Shown here piece by piece: positions 15,341 to 23,998 of a DNA stretch of 64,000 nt. Within the stretch, counting starts at the first letter, position 1. Each line of letters starts with the position of its first letter. A model generated the notes under the pieces. That model worked only from the letters and a program-made list of their open reading frames with translations, did no database searches and had not been told where the DNA came from. Origin of the DNA: Deltaproteobacteria bacterium UBA5205 (GTDB lineage Bacteria > Desulfobacterota > Syntrophorhabdia > Syntrophorhabdales > Syntrophorhabdaceae); NCBI GenBank assembly GCA_002412715.1, contig DHVP01000034.1, positions 40,718 through 104,717 of the forward strand, in the 5' to 3' direction. Made by a program: the position numbers and the translations under genes.

Positions 15341-16453
15341 CTATCCACGAAATGTGAGACCGTATTGCGAAAACAAGGCCCTGTTTTCCGGGGTAAGAAG
15401 CCCCCCGTTTGTGGCCTGGATCCCCGTGGTGCCCCACTCGATGTTCCCTTCTATAATCACCGGACCGTCCGGGGTCACGGCGAGATCCCAGCCTACGGCC
15501 TTGAGCTCGCTGAAAACCTTTTGTGCCTGCGTCACCGACTCCTTCAATTCATTCCAGTGGGGCACCTCGAGACCCTCGAAGACCACCCCGGTGAGAGGAT
15601 GCCGGGCGACCTGTTCTGCGGATTTCCCCTTGAGAAAACCCGGGCCACTGAGCCTGCCCGTCTCGATATCAACCTTGATCACAATCCCCCCCAATGAGAA
15701 ATTGTCTACGGGTACAGTTCCCGAACCGGTGCGCAACATGGCGGCCAGGAATTTGACCTCGTTGTCCCTGGTGAGCAGTGTGATAAGCCGGATGGTGTTC
15801 AGGCAGTGGGGGTTGATCCGGCTCATGGCCGGGTGCTGTCTTACCACTTCCTGGACAATGAACTCTTCCCGCTGTCCGTCCACTCGACCGGCGGCTGTGT
15901 CCTGGCCTTGCACGGGTTCCATTTTCGCCCCCTCGCCATCGCGAACGACGAAACAGATCCCCTTTCCCTGCATGCCCTGTACCGGTTTCAGGATCACCCT
16001 TTCGAGCCCCTGCCTGTCCATAAGGTCCAAAAGGGTGGACCCATCGCCCTTGACCGACCCATTGGAATAGATCCCGTAGACCTCGGGAACGGGTATGCCG
16101 TGATACCGGCACAGGCAGTGAAAAAGATACTTGTCGTTCACCAGGGAACAGTAATCGTCGTTCCAGAGGCTTTTATAGAGCTTGTGCCTCAGGAACGGGG
16201 CGACGGACTCGTCCATATATGCCCCGAATTGTTCCCTCTTCTTCACATTGAACCCGAAGAGATAGTAGTTACGCGGTACGACCTTGAGAACAAAGAACAG
16301 GTAAAGGCAGTCCATGATCACGAGAAACTTCGATTTCCCTTCCGACGCGTCCCCATCAGGGGAAAGGGGAACAATATCCTTGAAAAGCGCCGGGAACTGC
16401 GCGTAATGGGAGAGGTGATGATGGGCCGATCGTAAGATATCAAAGGCTTTCAT
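15341..16453 (-). CDS. Sugar-transfer-associated ATP-grasp protein
   Basis: The 370-aa protein resembles the ATPgrasp_ST family found in capsule and exopolysaccharide loci. The middle has VNDKYLFHCLCRYHGIPVPEVYG, the ATP-binding lysine in VILKPVQGMQGKGI, FIVQEVVRQHP, then INPHCLNTIRLIT and a C-terminal GWDLAVTPDGPVIIEGNIEWG metal-binding segment. It is a different branch from the three other ATP-grasp proteins in this cluster. It starts the downstream ligase/acyltransferase block, 47 bp after the giant secreted-protein gene. The substrate is unknown. Confidence 0.85.
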   Translation of the reverse strand: MKAFDILRSAHHHLSHYAQFPALFKDIVPLSPDGDASEGKSKFLVIMDCLYLFFVLKVVPRNYYLFGFNVKKREQFGAYMDESVAPFLRHKLYKSLWNDDYCSLVNDKYLFHCLCRYHGIPVPEVYGIYSNGSVKGDGSTLLDLMDRQGLERVILKPVQGMQGKGICFVVRDGEGAKMEPVQGQDTAAGRVDGQREEFIVQEVVRQHPAMSRINPHCLNTIRLITLLTRDNEVKFLAAMLRTGSGTVPVDNFSLGGIVIKVDIETGRLSGPGFLKGKSAEQVARHPLTGVVFEGLEVPHWNELKESVTQAQKVFSELKAVGWDLAVTPDGPVIIEGNIEWGTTGIQATNGGLLTPENRALFSQYGLTFRG

Positions 16454-16500
16454 GAGTTGTCCTGGGTAGGGATGTCTCTTCCTCGTCTGGTTCGCCCGGG

Positions 16501-19500
16501 CTATCGCATCGACGGCGGTTTGAGGTTGAAATTGATCATCTCGTGGATGTCCTGGTATGAGTTGAGATTCTGAAGTATCGCTTCGTCAGTCATCCCGTTC
16601 AGGTAATCCCGGAAATAGGTAAGTCCCGTGTAGCTGTCAGAATCACTCGTCGTGCAATACATGATCCCCCGGTGAAAGGTGCCCGCATAATAATTGCACG
16701 AATTGCAGGAGGCATAGAACATGCGCGAGTATTTCAGTTCACTTTCAGTGATCCCCGTGTTTCCATAGAGGATCGTCTTGCCGTACGAACCCGAATAATC
16801 GTAGAAATGAGGTTTGTTGTGGTAGGCGTTGTCGGCGATGGACGTGTAGGTCGAAAGGACACTCTGGACGTACCCGCTGACCGTCTTTGTGTCGGAACCG
16901 GTGGAGGACCTCACGGTGAGAGTCACGGTGTACGTGCCGGCGGTCTTGAAGGTGTGAATGGGATTCTGCTCGGTGCTCGTGCCGCCGTCACCGAAGTTCC
17001 ACGCCCATGACGTTACACTGCCCGAACTGAGATCCAGGAACTGGACCGAGGTCCTTGTCGAAACCATCCGGCTTTTCGCCGCGAATTGCGACCTGAGTGT
17101 ACCCGTGGAGCCCACGGTTATCAGGCCTGTCTTTATCTCCGTATCCTGGGCCCCGGTGCTGCTGGTAATGGTAAGCGAGACGGTGTAGGTACCGGATGCC
17201 GAATAGGTCTTAACGGGGTTCCTTAGGGTGCTCGACGTCCCGTCTCCGAAATTCCAGTACCAGTTCGCGATGGTGGAACCGCCCGATGAATATATCTCGC
17301 TCAGATCGGTAAAGCTAACTGAAAGCGGGGCCGAGCCTAGCCGTGTGCCGGCGGAGAATTCCGCCTGTAACCGGTCCGTGAAACCGCTCATGTAACTCAG
17401 GCGTATGGAATCGGCCACCACACGTCCGTTGGCACTGTCCGAAAGGCTGACCTTATAGCTTCCCTGGCCGAAATAGAAAGTTCCCAGTGGATAACCCGCC
17501 GTTTTGACGGTCTGGTCCACCCCTACGGCAGCAGTACCGCCGCCATGCTCTATCGTGTATTTCGCGTTTGTGGCGTTCGTGCTCGCCGACTGCCATGTGG
17601 CGGTCACCTGATAGTTCCCCGCCGCCTTCACAACGAGATTCCACACCGCTGTGTTCGAACCTGAGCCGGCCGCGTGATACTGGTAATTGTACCCGCTGTA
17701 CTCTTTCGTATCATCGTCTTCCTTTGCGATGGGCCACGTGCCCGTAAAGTCGCAGCGGTTGTAATCGGTATTGTTGTTGACTATGAAGTATTGAGGGTTC
17801 CTGCCAGGGTCCGGGGCGAGACCGGACGAAGAGAACCAGGCGGGGACGCCGGAGTCCGGAAAGCGTTCGATATAGCTTCCATCGGCAAGTTCGATCCTGT
17901 ACACCGTTGAATCGCCGGGCGCCCTGTATGTCAGGTAATAGTTGTACGGCGGCATCCCTTCGGAGAACGTATAGGGCATTATGCCGCTCGAGCCGTTCTT
18001 AAAGACGGGAAGCCAGTTCGGGTATGCCTGGCCGTACTGGACGCCGTCTATCTTCACCGATACCATAGGTGTCGATACGTGCGTAAAACGATCGTCGTCT
18101 ATATAATAGATGCCGTCGATCTGTTGGTTGTAAACCTCGTACCCCTGTGAAAAAGTACCTCCGAGACCGAAGTTTGAGTGACCATTCCAGATGATATGGG
18201 CGTCCTGCGTTTTGAGGGCATTTATAAAATCTTCCGGGGTGTTTACAAAATGGATCACAAAGGTCTTTCCCGTGGTGGTATTCTGATAGATCCAGCTGTC
18301 GCCGTCCTGCGTCGCTCCGAGGTTTTGAAGAATTATCTTCACATTGGGCACAAAAACGGCGTCCTTGGCATACCCGTCGCCTATGTAGATATGCTCGGTG
18401 TTTGTGCTGATCGTATGGATGAGTTGTGACATCGTTTTCGTATCCGATCCTGCGCTGTTGGTTACGGTCAATGAGACCGTGTAATACCCGGATGTGCTGT
18501 ACGTGTGTGCGGGGTTTTTTGACGTGCTCGTCGCCCCGTCACCGAAGTCCCAGAGCCATGAGGCAACCGATCCCTGACTGCGGTCACTGAACGCGACCTT
18601 AAGGGGGGCGGTCCCTTCCACGACATCGGCGATGAAGTCCGCAACGGGAGCGGTCGCGCTCGTTGCGACAAAACCGACCGCATCGGCACATGTGCTGGTG
18701 GGAGCCGCCTGAGACGTGATGGTAATGCCATATGTCGTCCCCCCGGTAAAGGAATAGCTGCCGAGGTTGTTCCACGTGCCCGCATTCTGGAGCTGGTCGA
18801 TGTTTACAACCTGCGAACCCCCCGCGTAGTTGATGGTGACCGGTATGGTCGAACTTCGCGTGGATGTGGTCGTCCACCACATGGAAACGGCGTACCAGCC
18901 GGAGGCGGGGGGCGTGAATTTCCAGGTGAATGTCGCCCCGTCGCGGCTCCATACCGAATCGGTCCCGTAGTACGCGGGTGCCGCGGAGGTGCCCCAGGTA
19001 CCGGTCTTTGATGTGGGCGAATCGGTGTTGTCTATTATGAGCATGACTGTCAGGGCCTGTGTGACCCCTGCCGACCATTCACCCGATTCGTCCCTGACCC
19101 TGAATGTGATCGTGTGCTTTCCGGCGCTGAGCGAAGACGCGGCAAAAGAAGCCTTGCTGCCTATCATGCCGTCGATGGAGGATTTCCATTCGTAGGCGGT
19201 CACCGGGGCGGAGGCGGCGGTTCCGTGACCCGTGAAGGTTACCGTCTGTCCGACCCTGGCCGGGTTGGGTGTTATGGAATCGATCTGTGCGATAGGGGAC
19301 GCGCTTACGAGTGTAAACTTGACCGCATCGGCACAGGTACTCGTGGGGTCTGCCTGGGAGGTAATCGTAATGTCGTACGTCGTCCCTGCAAGGAAGCTGA
19401 ATGTTCCGAGGGCATTCCATTGGCCCGCGTTCTGGAGCTGGTTGATGGTGACACTCTGCGATCCACCCGCGTAATTGATCAGGACCGGTATCGCGGAACT

Positions 19501-20439
19501 CCGGCTGGACGTGGTGGTCCACCACAGGGAAACATCGTAATTACCGCTCTGCGTGGGCGTGAATTTCCAGGTAAATGTTGTCCCATCACGGCTCCAGACC
19601 GAGCCGGTTTTGTAATAGTCCGGTGCTAAGGAGGCAGTCCATGTCCCTGTCCTCGACGTCCGGGAATCCGTATTGTCGATGATGACCTCCGCGGAGGGGG
19701 TACCGACGGTGAGGCCTCGTGTCACTGCGCTTGACCAGAGACCGTCGTTGTCCTGAACCCTGAAGGAGATCGTGTGGGTGCCGGAACTGAGGGTCGAGGT
19801 GGAGAAGGACGCGGCGGTGCCGATGGCGCCGTCTATGGAAGATGTCCACTCATAAGCAGCTATGGTACCCTCGGTGTCCGTGCCGTGCCCGGTGAAGGTT
19901 ACACTCTCGCCGGGATTGGCCGGACTGGGGGTAATGGAATCGATGGCTGCCGTCGGCGCCGTGTTGGAGGAGACGAGCCTGAACTGCACCGCGTCGGCGC
20001 AGGTGCTCAGGGTGTCGCCGTTGGCCGCGGTGATCATCACGGAACCGCTGCCGTTGAAGTAGAAGGTTCCGAGGCTGTTCCACCGGCCCGGGTTCTGCTG
20101 TTGGTTGATGATAATGTTGCTCGTGCCGCCGGTGTAGTTTATCGCAACGGGAACACTCGTTGCCCGCGATGACCACCCGGACCACCACATGAGGACCTCG
20201 TAGGTGCCGGGGGATTGTCCGTTCATGGCAAAGGTGTAGGTGGCGCCGTTGCGCGACCAGAGGCTTGAGGCACCGTAGGGGCTGGTGCCGCCCGACAGCG
20301 GCCAGGTGCCGGTATAGGACGTCCCCGTCCCCCCGTTATCGATGATGACATCGGCGAAGGAAGGTGCCGCGCCAAGGAAAAGGAGGGACAAAAACAGTAA
20401 AATAAACTTCGTAAGGCCTTTCTTTGATAATCTGACCAT
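16501..20439 (-). CDS. Giant secreted golvesin/PKD protein with possible split caspase-like domain
   Basis: A 1312-aa protein with a signal peptide (about 1-29). Golvesin-like modules recur at about 30-155, 250-377, 466-592 and 884-1016, each with a WW(S/T)-rich strand and most with an STCADAV ending. PKD or PKD-like modules lie at about 160-247, 383-465, 598-675, 1026-1110 and 1117-1190 (WDFGDG, WNFGDG). Residues about 680-880 have no obvious repeat but include a hydrophobic strand followed by GH (IIWNGHSNFG, H753). The last 120 residues contain MFYASCNSC (C1245, C1248). A His-Gly-like and a Cys site in this order are typical of clan CD peptidases, so the peptidase-like domain may be interrupted by 400 residues of repeats. 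It is probably extracellular and polymer-binding. No PEP-CTERM tail is present. Confidence 0.8.
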   Translation of the reverse strand: MVRLSKKGLTKFILLFLSLLFLGAAPSFADVIIDNGGTGTSYTGTWPLSGGTSPYGASSLWSRNGATYTFAMNGQSPGTYEVLMWWSGWSSRATSVPVAINYTGGTSNIIINQQQNPGRWNSLGTFYFNGSGSVMITAANGDTLSTCADAVQFRLVSSNTAPTAAIDSITPSPANPGESVTFTGHGTDTEGTIAAYEWTSSIDGAIGTAASFSTSTLSSGTHTISFRVQDNDGLWSSAVTRGLTVGTPSAEVIIDNTDSRTSRTGTWTASLAPDYYKTGSVWSRDGTTFTWKFTPTQSGNYDVSLWWTTTSSRSSAIPVLINYAGGSQSVTINQLQNAGQWNALGTFSFLAGTTYDITITSQADPTSTCADAVKFTLVSASPIAQIDSITPNPARVGQTVTFTGHGTAASAPVTAYEWKSSIDGMIGSKASFAASSLSAGKHTITFRVRDESGEWSAGVTQALTVMLIIDNTDSPTSKTGTWGTSAAPAYYGTDSVWSRDGATFTWKFTPPASGWYAVSMWWTTTSTRSSTIPVTINYAGGSQVVNIDQLQNAGTWNNLGSYSFTGGTTYGITITSQAAPTSTCADAVGFVATSATAPVADFIADVVEGTAPLKVAFSDRSQGSVASWLWDFGDGATSTSKNPAHTYSTSGYYTVSLTVTNSAGSDTKTMSQLIHTISTNTEHIYIGDGYAKDAVFVPNVKIILQNLGATQDGDSWIYQNTTTGKTFVIHFVNTPEDFINALKTQDAHIIWNGHSNFGLGGTFSQGYEVYNQQIDGIYYIDDDRFTHVSTPMVSVKIDGVQYGQAYPNWLPVFKNGSSGIMPYTFSEGMPPYNYYLTYRAPGDSTVYRIELADGSYIERFPDSGVPAWFSSSGLAPDPGRNPQYFIVNNNTDYNRCDFTGTWPIAKEDDDTKEYSGYNYQYHAAGSGSNTAVWNLVVKAAGNYQVTATWQSASTNATNAKYTIEHGGGTAAVGVDQTVKTAGYPLGTFYFGQGSYKVSLSDSANGRVVADSIRLSYMSGFTDRLQAEFSAGTRLGSAPLSVSFTDLSEIYSSGGSTIANWYWNFGDGTSSTLRNPVKTYSASGTYTVSLTITSSTGAQDTEIKTGLITVGSTGTLRSQFAAKSRMVSTRTSVQFLDLSSGSVTSWAWNFGDGGTSTEQNPIHTFKTAGTYTVTLTVRSSTGSDTKTVSGYVQSVLSTYTSIADNAYHNKPHFYDYSGSYGKTILYGNTGITESELKYSRMFYASCNSCNYYAGTFHRGIMYCTTSDSDSYTGLTYFRDYLNGMTDEAILQNLNSYQDIHEMINFNLKPPSMR

Positions 20440-20679
20440 AGCTGTACTCCTTTTTTTGCAGTTTTTCGATCACCCGGGCAGGCAGGATTGTCCTGGCGGT
20501 GTGCTCGCCCCGCTCCGGTGAGATTGTCGAGCCGGCAATGTACTTTCTGTCCGGCGCGCGAAACCTCGCCGGTCATGGACTAAAATTAAGGTAAGAGTGC
20601 TTTTGAAGAGGAAATCTTCCCTTCGCGACACCACCGCTCCCTAAAAAGGCCTGCCCTCTGCACGGCAGCCCCTCTGGAA

Positions 20680-21981
20680 TCAGAGCCCGGGTCCGGCCCG
20701 GCCCTGATGGGATGTCCGGGAGACTATCGACCTGTGCTTACCCGTCGGTCCTCTATCGAGGGCCCGGGTTTCGATCACGTCAACATGAAGGGTGCTGTTG
20801 AAAAGAACATTCAATTTCACATCGACCTCCTCCCTGATCTTCCGAAATTCGACTGTTCTTTCAGGAACGATACTGACGACGAGGCTCTGGTCCTCTTGCT
20901 GAACAACCCTGAACTCCTTTACCTCGGGAATGGTCTCGATCTGAAAGACAACCGTCTGGGGATCGATGAGCTCACCCGACGGCATGACCAGAAAATCATC
21001 ACACCTTCCCACGATCGACTCCAGCAGGGGGAAGCTCCTGCCGCAGGGGCACGCCTTATCCGACAGGGCCCCCACGTCGCCTATCTCGTAACGGATATAG
21101 GGCATGGAATAATTGTTGAGAGAGGTCACCACGATCCTCCCGGGCACACCTGGAGGGAGCCTGCAGGCGTCGTCGTCGAGCACTTCGACAATAACGTTGT
21201 CCGCCGCGACATGAAGATTCTGCATCCTGCATTCGAAGGCTATGGCGGAGAATTCAAGACACGAATAGTCGTCATAGACCTTGCATTGAAAGACATCTTC
21301 AAGATATTCCCGCACATGGACGGTCAGGAGTTCCGAGTTTGACAGGAGGAACTTGAGTCCCAAAAGCGCGCCGTCATCCTTTCCGATGGTTTTTGCCAGC
21401 AGGTAGAGCACTGAAGGATAGGCATTGATAACCTGCGGCCTTATGCGGAATATCTCAGTTGCCTGCCGTGCGGGCTCCCATTCGAGGGGAACGAAAAACC
21501 GCCTGAAAAGATTTACCTTCTGCAACATGATGTTTGTGACAGGCGGGGAGAAGCGCACGTAGGCAATCTTGTCCCAGGGTTTGTAGCCGACATCGATGAG
21601 CTGCCTCAACTGCATGAGCCGGTAGAGCGCGGCCACGCTGTGATCGAGCACCACGTCAAGCTTCTTGCCCGACGAGCCGGAGGTCATCCGGGCTGAACAT
21701 TCGGTCCAGTCGACGTCGGACGCGATGATACGGTCCGGGTAATTCGCCAGGATGATGTCCTTGGTCAGGATCGGCAGGCTCCTTAAGTCGTCGAGGGCGG
21801 CTATCTGCCCGGGAACGATCCCGGAGGAGTTGAAAAGATCGTGATAATAGGGCACCTTCGCGTAGGCATGGGCTACGAGCCTCCTTAGCGCGTGAGCCTG
21901 CATGGCGGCAAGCTCATCGGGCTTGCGCCACTGGTTGCGACGGATGACCGGCCAATGATAGAAGTGGTCCAGGTAGCGCAC
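20680..21981 (-). CDS. CapK/PaaK-like AMP-forming adenylating enzyme
   Basis: This 433-aa protein belongs to the phenylacetate-CoA ligase-like branch found in capsule clusters (CapK family). Visible motifs are the P-loop TSGSSGKK, a YDDYSCLEFSAIAFEC segment, the ATP-binding GDVGALSDKACPCGRSFPLLESIVGR and the C-terminal lysine region RGPTGKHRSIV (catalytic Lys). CapK relatives lack proof of function. They may activate an acyl group for polymer decoration or load a carrier. It lies 240 bp upstream of the giant secreted-protein gene and 3 bp after the methyltransferase gene. Confidence 0.85.
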   Translation of the reverse strand: MRYLDHFYHWPVIRRNQWRKPDELAAMQAHALRRLVAHAYAKVPYYHDLFNSSGIVPGQIAALDDLRSLPILTKDIILANYPDRIIASDVDWTECSARMTSGSSGKKLDVVLDHSVAALYRLMQLRQLIDVGYKPWDKIAYVRFSPPVTNIMLQKVNLFRRFFVPLEWEPARQATEIFRIRPQVINAYPSVLYLLAKTIGKDDGALLGLKFLLSNSELLTVHVREYLEDVFQCKVYDDYSCLEFSAIAFECRMQNLHVAADNVIVEVLDDDACRLPPGVPGRIVVTSLNNYSMPYIRYEIGDVGALSDKACPCGRSFPLLESIVGRCDDFLVMPSGELIDPQTVVFQIETIPEVKEFRVVQQEDQSLVVSIVPERTVEFRKIREEVDVKLNVLFNSTLHVDVIETRALDRGPTGKHRSIVSRTSHQGRAGPGL

Positions 21982-21984
21982 GGC

Positions 21985-22728
21985 TTAAACCTTCCTGCAA
22001 AAAGCTGAGAACCTGAAATCCACAACTCCCAGGGCGCTCTTCAGGATTTTCCTGGGCTGGCCGGACCGCCTGTACATCTTTTTCTGGGTCCGGTAATCCT
22101 CCATCTCAGATAACACGACCTTGAACGCGCTGTTTTCGAGCAGGGAAACGATCAGGCTCCGGGAAAAGTTGAACGGATGGCCTTTATCGATCTGCAGGCA
22201 TTCCATTGCGTCCCGTAACAGGGCGCCGAACCTGGTATAAATGTTGAGGCTGATAAACATGATGCCCCTTTCTTCCAGGCTCTGGTGAATGCCGCGCAAA
22301 ACACGGCAGGGGTCCTTCATATGATCGAGCACATTGTCGAGGATGACGAACGAGAAGGCCTTGTTGAGAGAAAGGATGTCTTCGCCTGTTCCGTTGTGCC
22401 GCTTGACGTTCCTGTCCCTTGCACGGACAAAGTCGGGCTGCGTGCAATAGTAATCTTCGAGCGGGTCAAGGGCGTGCCGCTCATCGGCCTCTATGTAATT
22501 GACGAGACCTACCGGTCCCGGTCCGATCTCCAGGACGCTTACGGCGTCCCGTCCGCCCAACAGCGGTCTTGCCTGCTCCCAGATCCGTCGGGCACGGTCC
22601 TCATACCATTCAAACTGCGACGCCTCCCCGGAAGATTGCGAAGCCTGTCTCGACCAGAAGCCTCTCTCATAAACCTGCGCCTTTTCCCACCGCATATCGG
22701 ATACAACTCTTTGCATATTCTCCCCCAT
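21985..22728 (-). CDS. Class I SAM-dependent methyltransferase
   Basis: The 247-aa protein has motif I VLEIGPGPVGLVNYI, an acidic residue in ALDPLEDYY, FSFVILDNVLDHMKDPCRVL and GIMFISLNIYTRFG. That set places it with Methyltransf_11/23 small-molecule methyltransferases of polysaccharide loci. Starts at residues 5 and 12 are also possible. It ends 3 bp before the CapK-like gene and begins 16 bp after the ligase/polymerase gene, so it is in the same operon. The substrate is unknown. Confidence 0.85.
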   Translation of the reverse strand: MGENMQRVVSDMRWEKAQVYERGFWSRQASQSSGEASQFEWYEDRARRIWEQARPLLGGRDAVSVLEIGPGPVGLVNYIEADERHALDPLEDYYCTQPDFVRARDRNVKRHNGTGEDILSLNKAFSFVILDNVLDHMKDPCRVLRGIHQSLEERGIMFISLNIYTRFGALLRDAMECLQIDKGHPFNFSRSLIVSLLENSAFKVVLSEMEDYRTQKKMYRRSGQPRKILKSALGVVDFRFSAFCRKV

Positions 22729-22744
22729 TTTTCTTCTGTTTTTC

Positions 22745-23998
22745 TCAGGCCGCCGACGTGACCGAACGCCTGTGGAGATATCGCAGGGCCGCGGAAAGTC
22801 CCAGCAGGAAGTAAAGGCTGACGGAGTAACCGTGGCTTAGCAGCAGGGCCCCGGCCCAGAACCCGTAAAAGGACAGCTCAACGAAGAAGGCGAAGCGGGC
22901 CAGGGGATCACCCCGATCCCTGCGAATTCTCCGCAGATTGACTATGGCCAGAACATTGAGAACAACGAACAGGATGAAACCGGGAATGCCCGTTTCAACG
23001 GCAATCTGAACCAGGGAGGAATGCGTTGGCTGCCATGCCCGGGTGCCGCCTGTGCGCTCCCGGAAAATCCCGAGAGCCAGAGTTGAACAACCGGCGCCCA
23101 CGCCGAGAACAGGGTTTTCGGCAAGTATTGCAATGTTCTGTTTCCAGATGTTGAACCGGCCCTTCTCGTCACTTACGTTATAGTCACTTCCCATATTTTC
23201 GAAACGCCCCTCAACCGCCGAAAAGTAATTGAGAAAAACAATCGCCAGCACAACCACCGTGACAATCTTTGCAGTTCGTTTTATCCTGGGCACGCTGCTC
23301 AGGAGGAAAACAACGACGACAACCGCCAGGGCAAGTACCCCGCCCCTCGAACGGCTCAGCATTACCCCGGCGGCAGCCAGGAAAAGCGCAGCGGCCGAGA
23401 GGGCCCTGGTCTTCCATCCATATTCGGTGAGCATAATGTAGAGACAGAGCGGTATGAAGGTGGCGAACAGCATCGCGATATCGTTGGGATCATAGGTCGC
23501 GCTCGCCGCCGCCCGGAAACCCTGGTAGCTGACGGCCTCCACCATGTACACACCGGCCGAAAACAGAACGCTCACGCCGATCACCCCCGCCGTCAGGTTC
23601 AGCCTCCTCATGGACCGCAGCTGGATTATGCAGACAAGGAAATAGATGAGGGTCGCCGGCATCACCGTGAGGAGAAACCGGAATGCAACACCGCGGTGGG
23701 CCGCAAAAGGTATCCCGATCACCATGACAAGATAAAAGAGAAATACCAGGCGCACCTCCGTGAGTCGGGACATCCCCGGGGGAAGCTCGACCCTTTCAAG
23801 GAACATGGCGATCAGGGTCACGATGCAGATGAAGAGGACGGGTCTCAGCGGCATAAGGAAGAGCAGATAATCCTGGGGTCTTGCTATAATGACAAAGGTC
23901 CATACGAGGAATAAGATGAATGACGGCCCGAGTCTTTCAGTGACCTCACTTTTTTGTGGTTCCATCGGGAAACCCTCCATTTTTGTCTTGTTCGTCAT
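22745..23998 (-). CDS. O-antigen ligase/polymerase family protein (Wzy/WaaL-like)
   Basis: A 417-aa integral membrane protein with about ten hydrophobic segments. The Wzy_C-type signature is present: SRSRGG, then a large periplasmic loop with RFNIWKQNIAILAENPVLGVG and PTHSSLVQIAVETGIPGF. It is expected to polymerise or ligate lipid-linked repeats at the periplasmic face. The ATG at 23998 overlaps the flippase stop (ATGA). The longer reading frame upstream simply runs through the flippase gene in another frame. Confidence 0.88.
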   Translation of the reverse strand: MTNKTKMEGFPMEPQKSEVTERLGPSFILFLVWTFVIIARPQDYLLFLMPLRPVLFICIVTLIAMFLERVELPPGMSRLTEVRLVFLFYLVMVIGIPFAAHRGVAFRFLLTVMPATLIYFLVCIIQLRSMRRLNLTAGVIGVSVLFSAGVYMVEAVSYQGFRAAASATYDPNDIAMLFATFIPLCLYIMLTEYGWKTRALSAAALFLAAAGVMLSRSRGGVLALAVVVVVFLLSSVPRIKRTAKIVTVVVLAIVFLNYFSAVEGRFENMGSDYNVSDEKGRFNIWKQNIAILAENPVLGVGAGCSTLALGIFRERTGGTRAWQPTHSSLVQIAVETGIPGFILFVVLNVLAIVNLRRIRRDRGDPLARFAFFVELSFYGFWAGALLLSHGYSVSLYFLLGLSAALRYLHRRSVTSAA

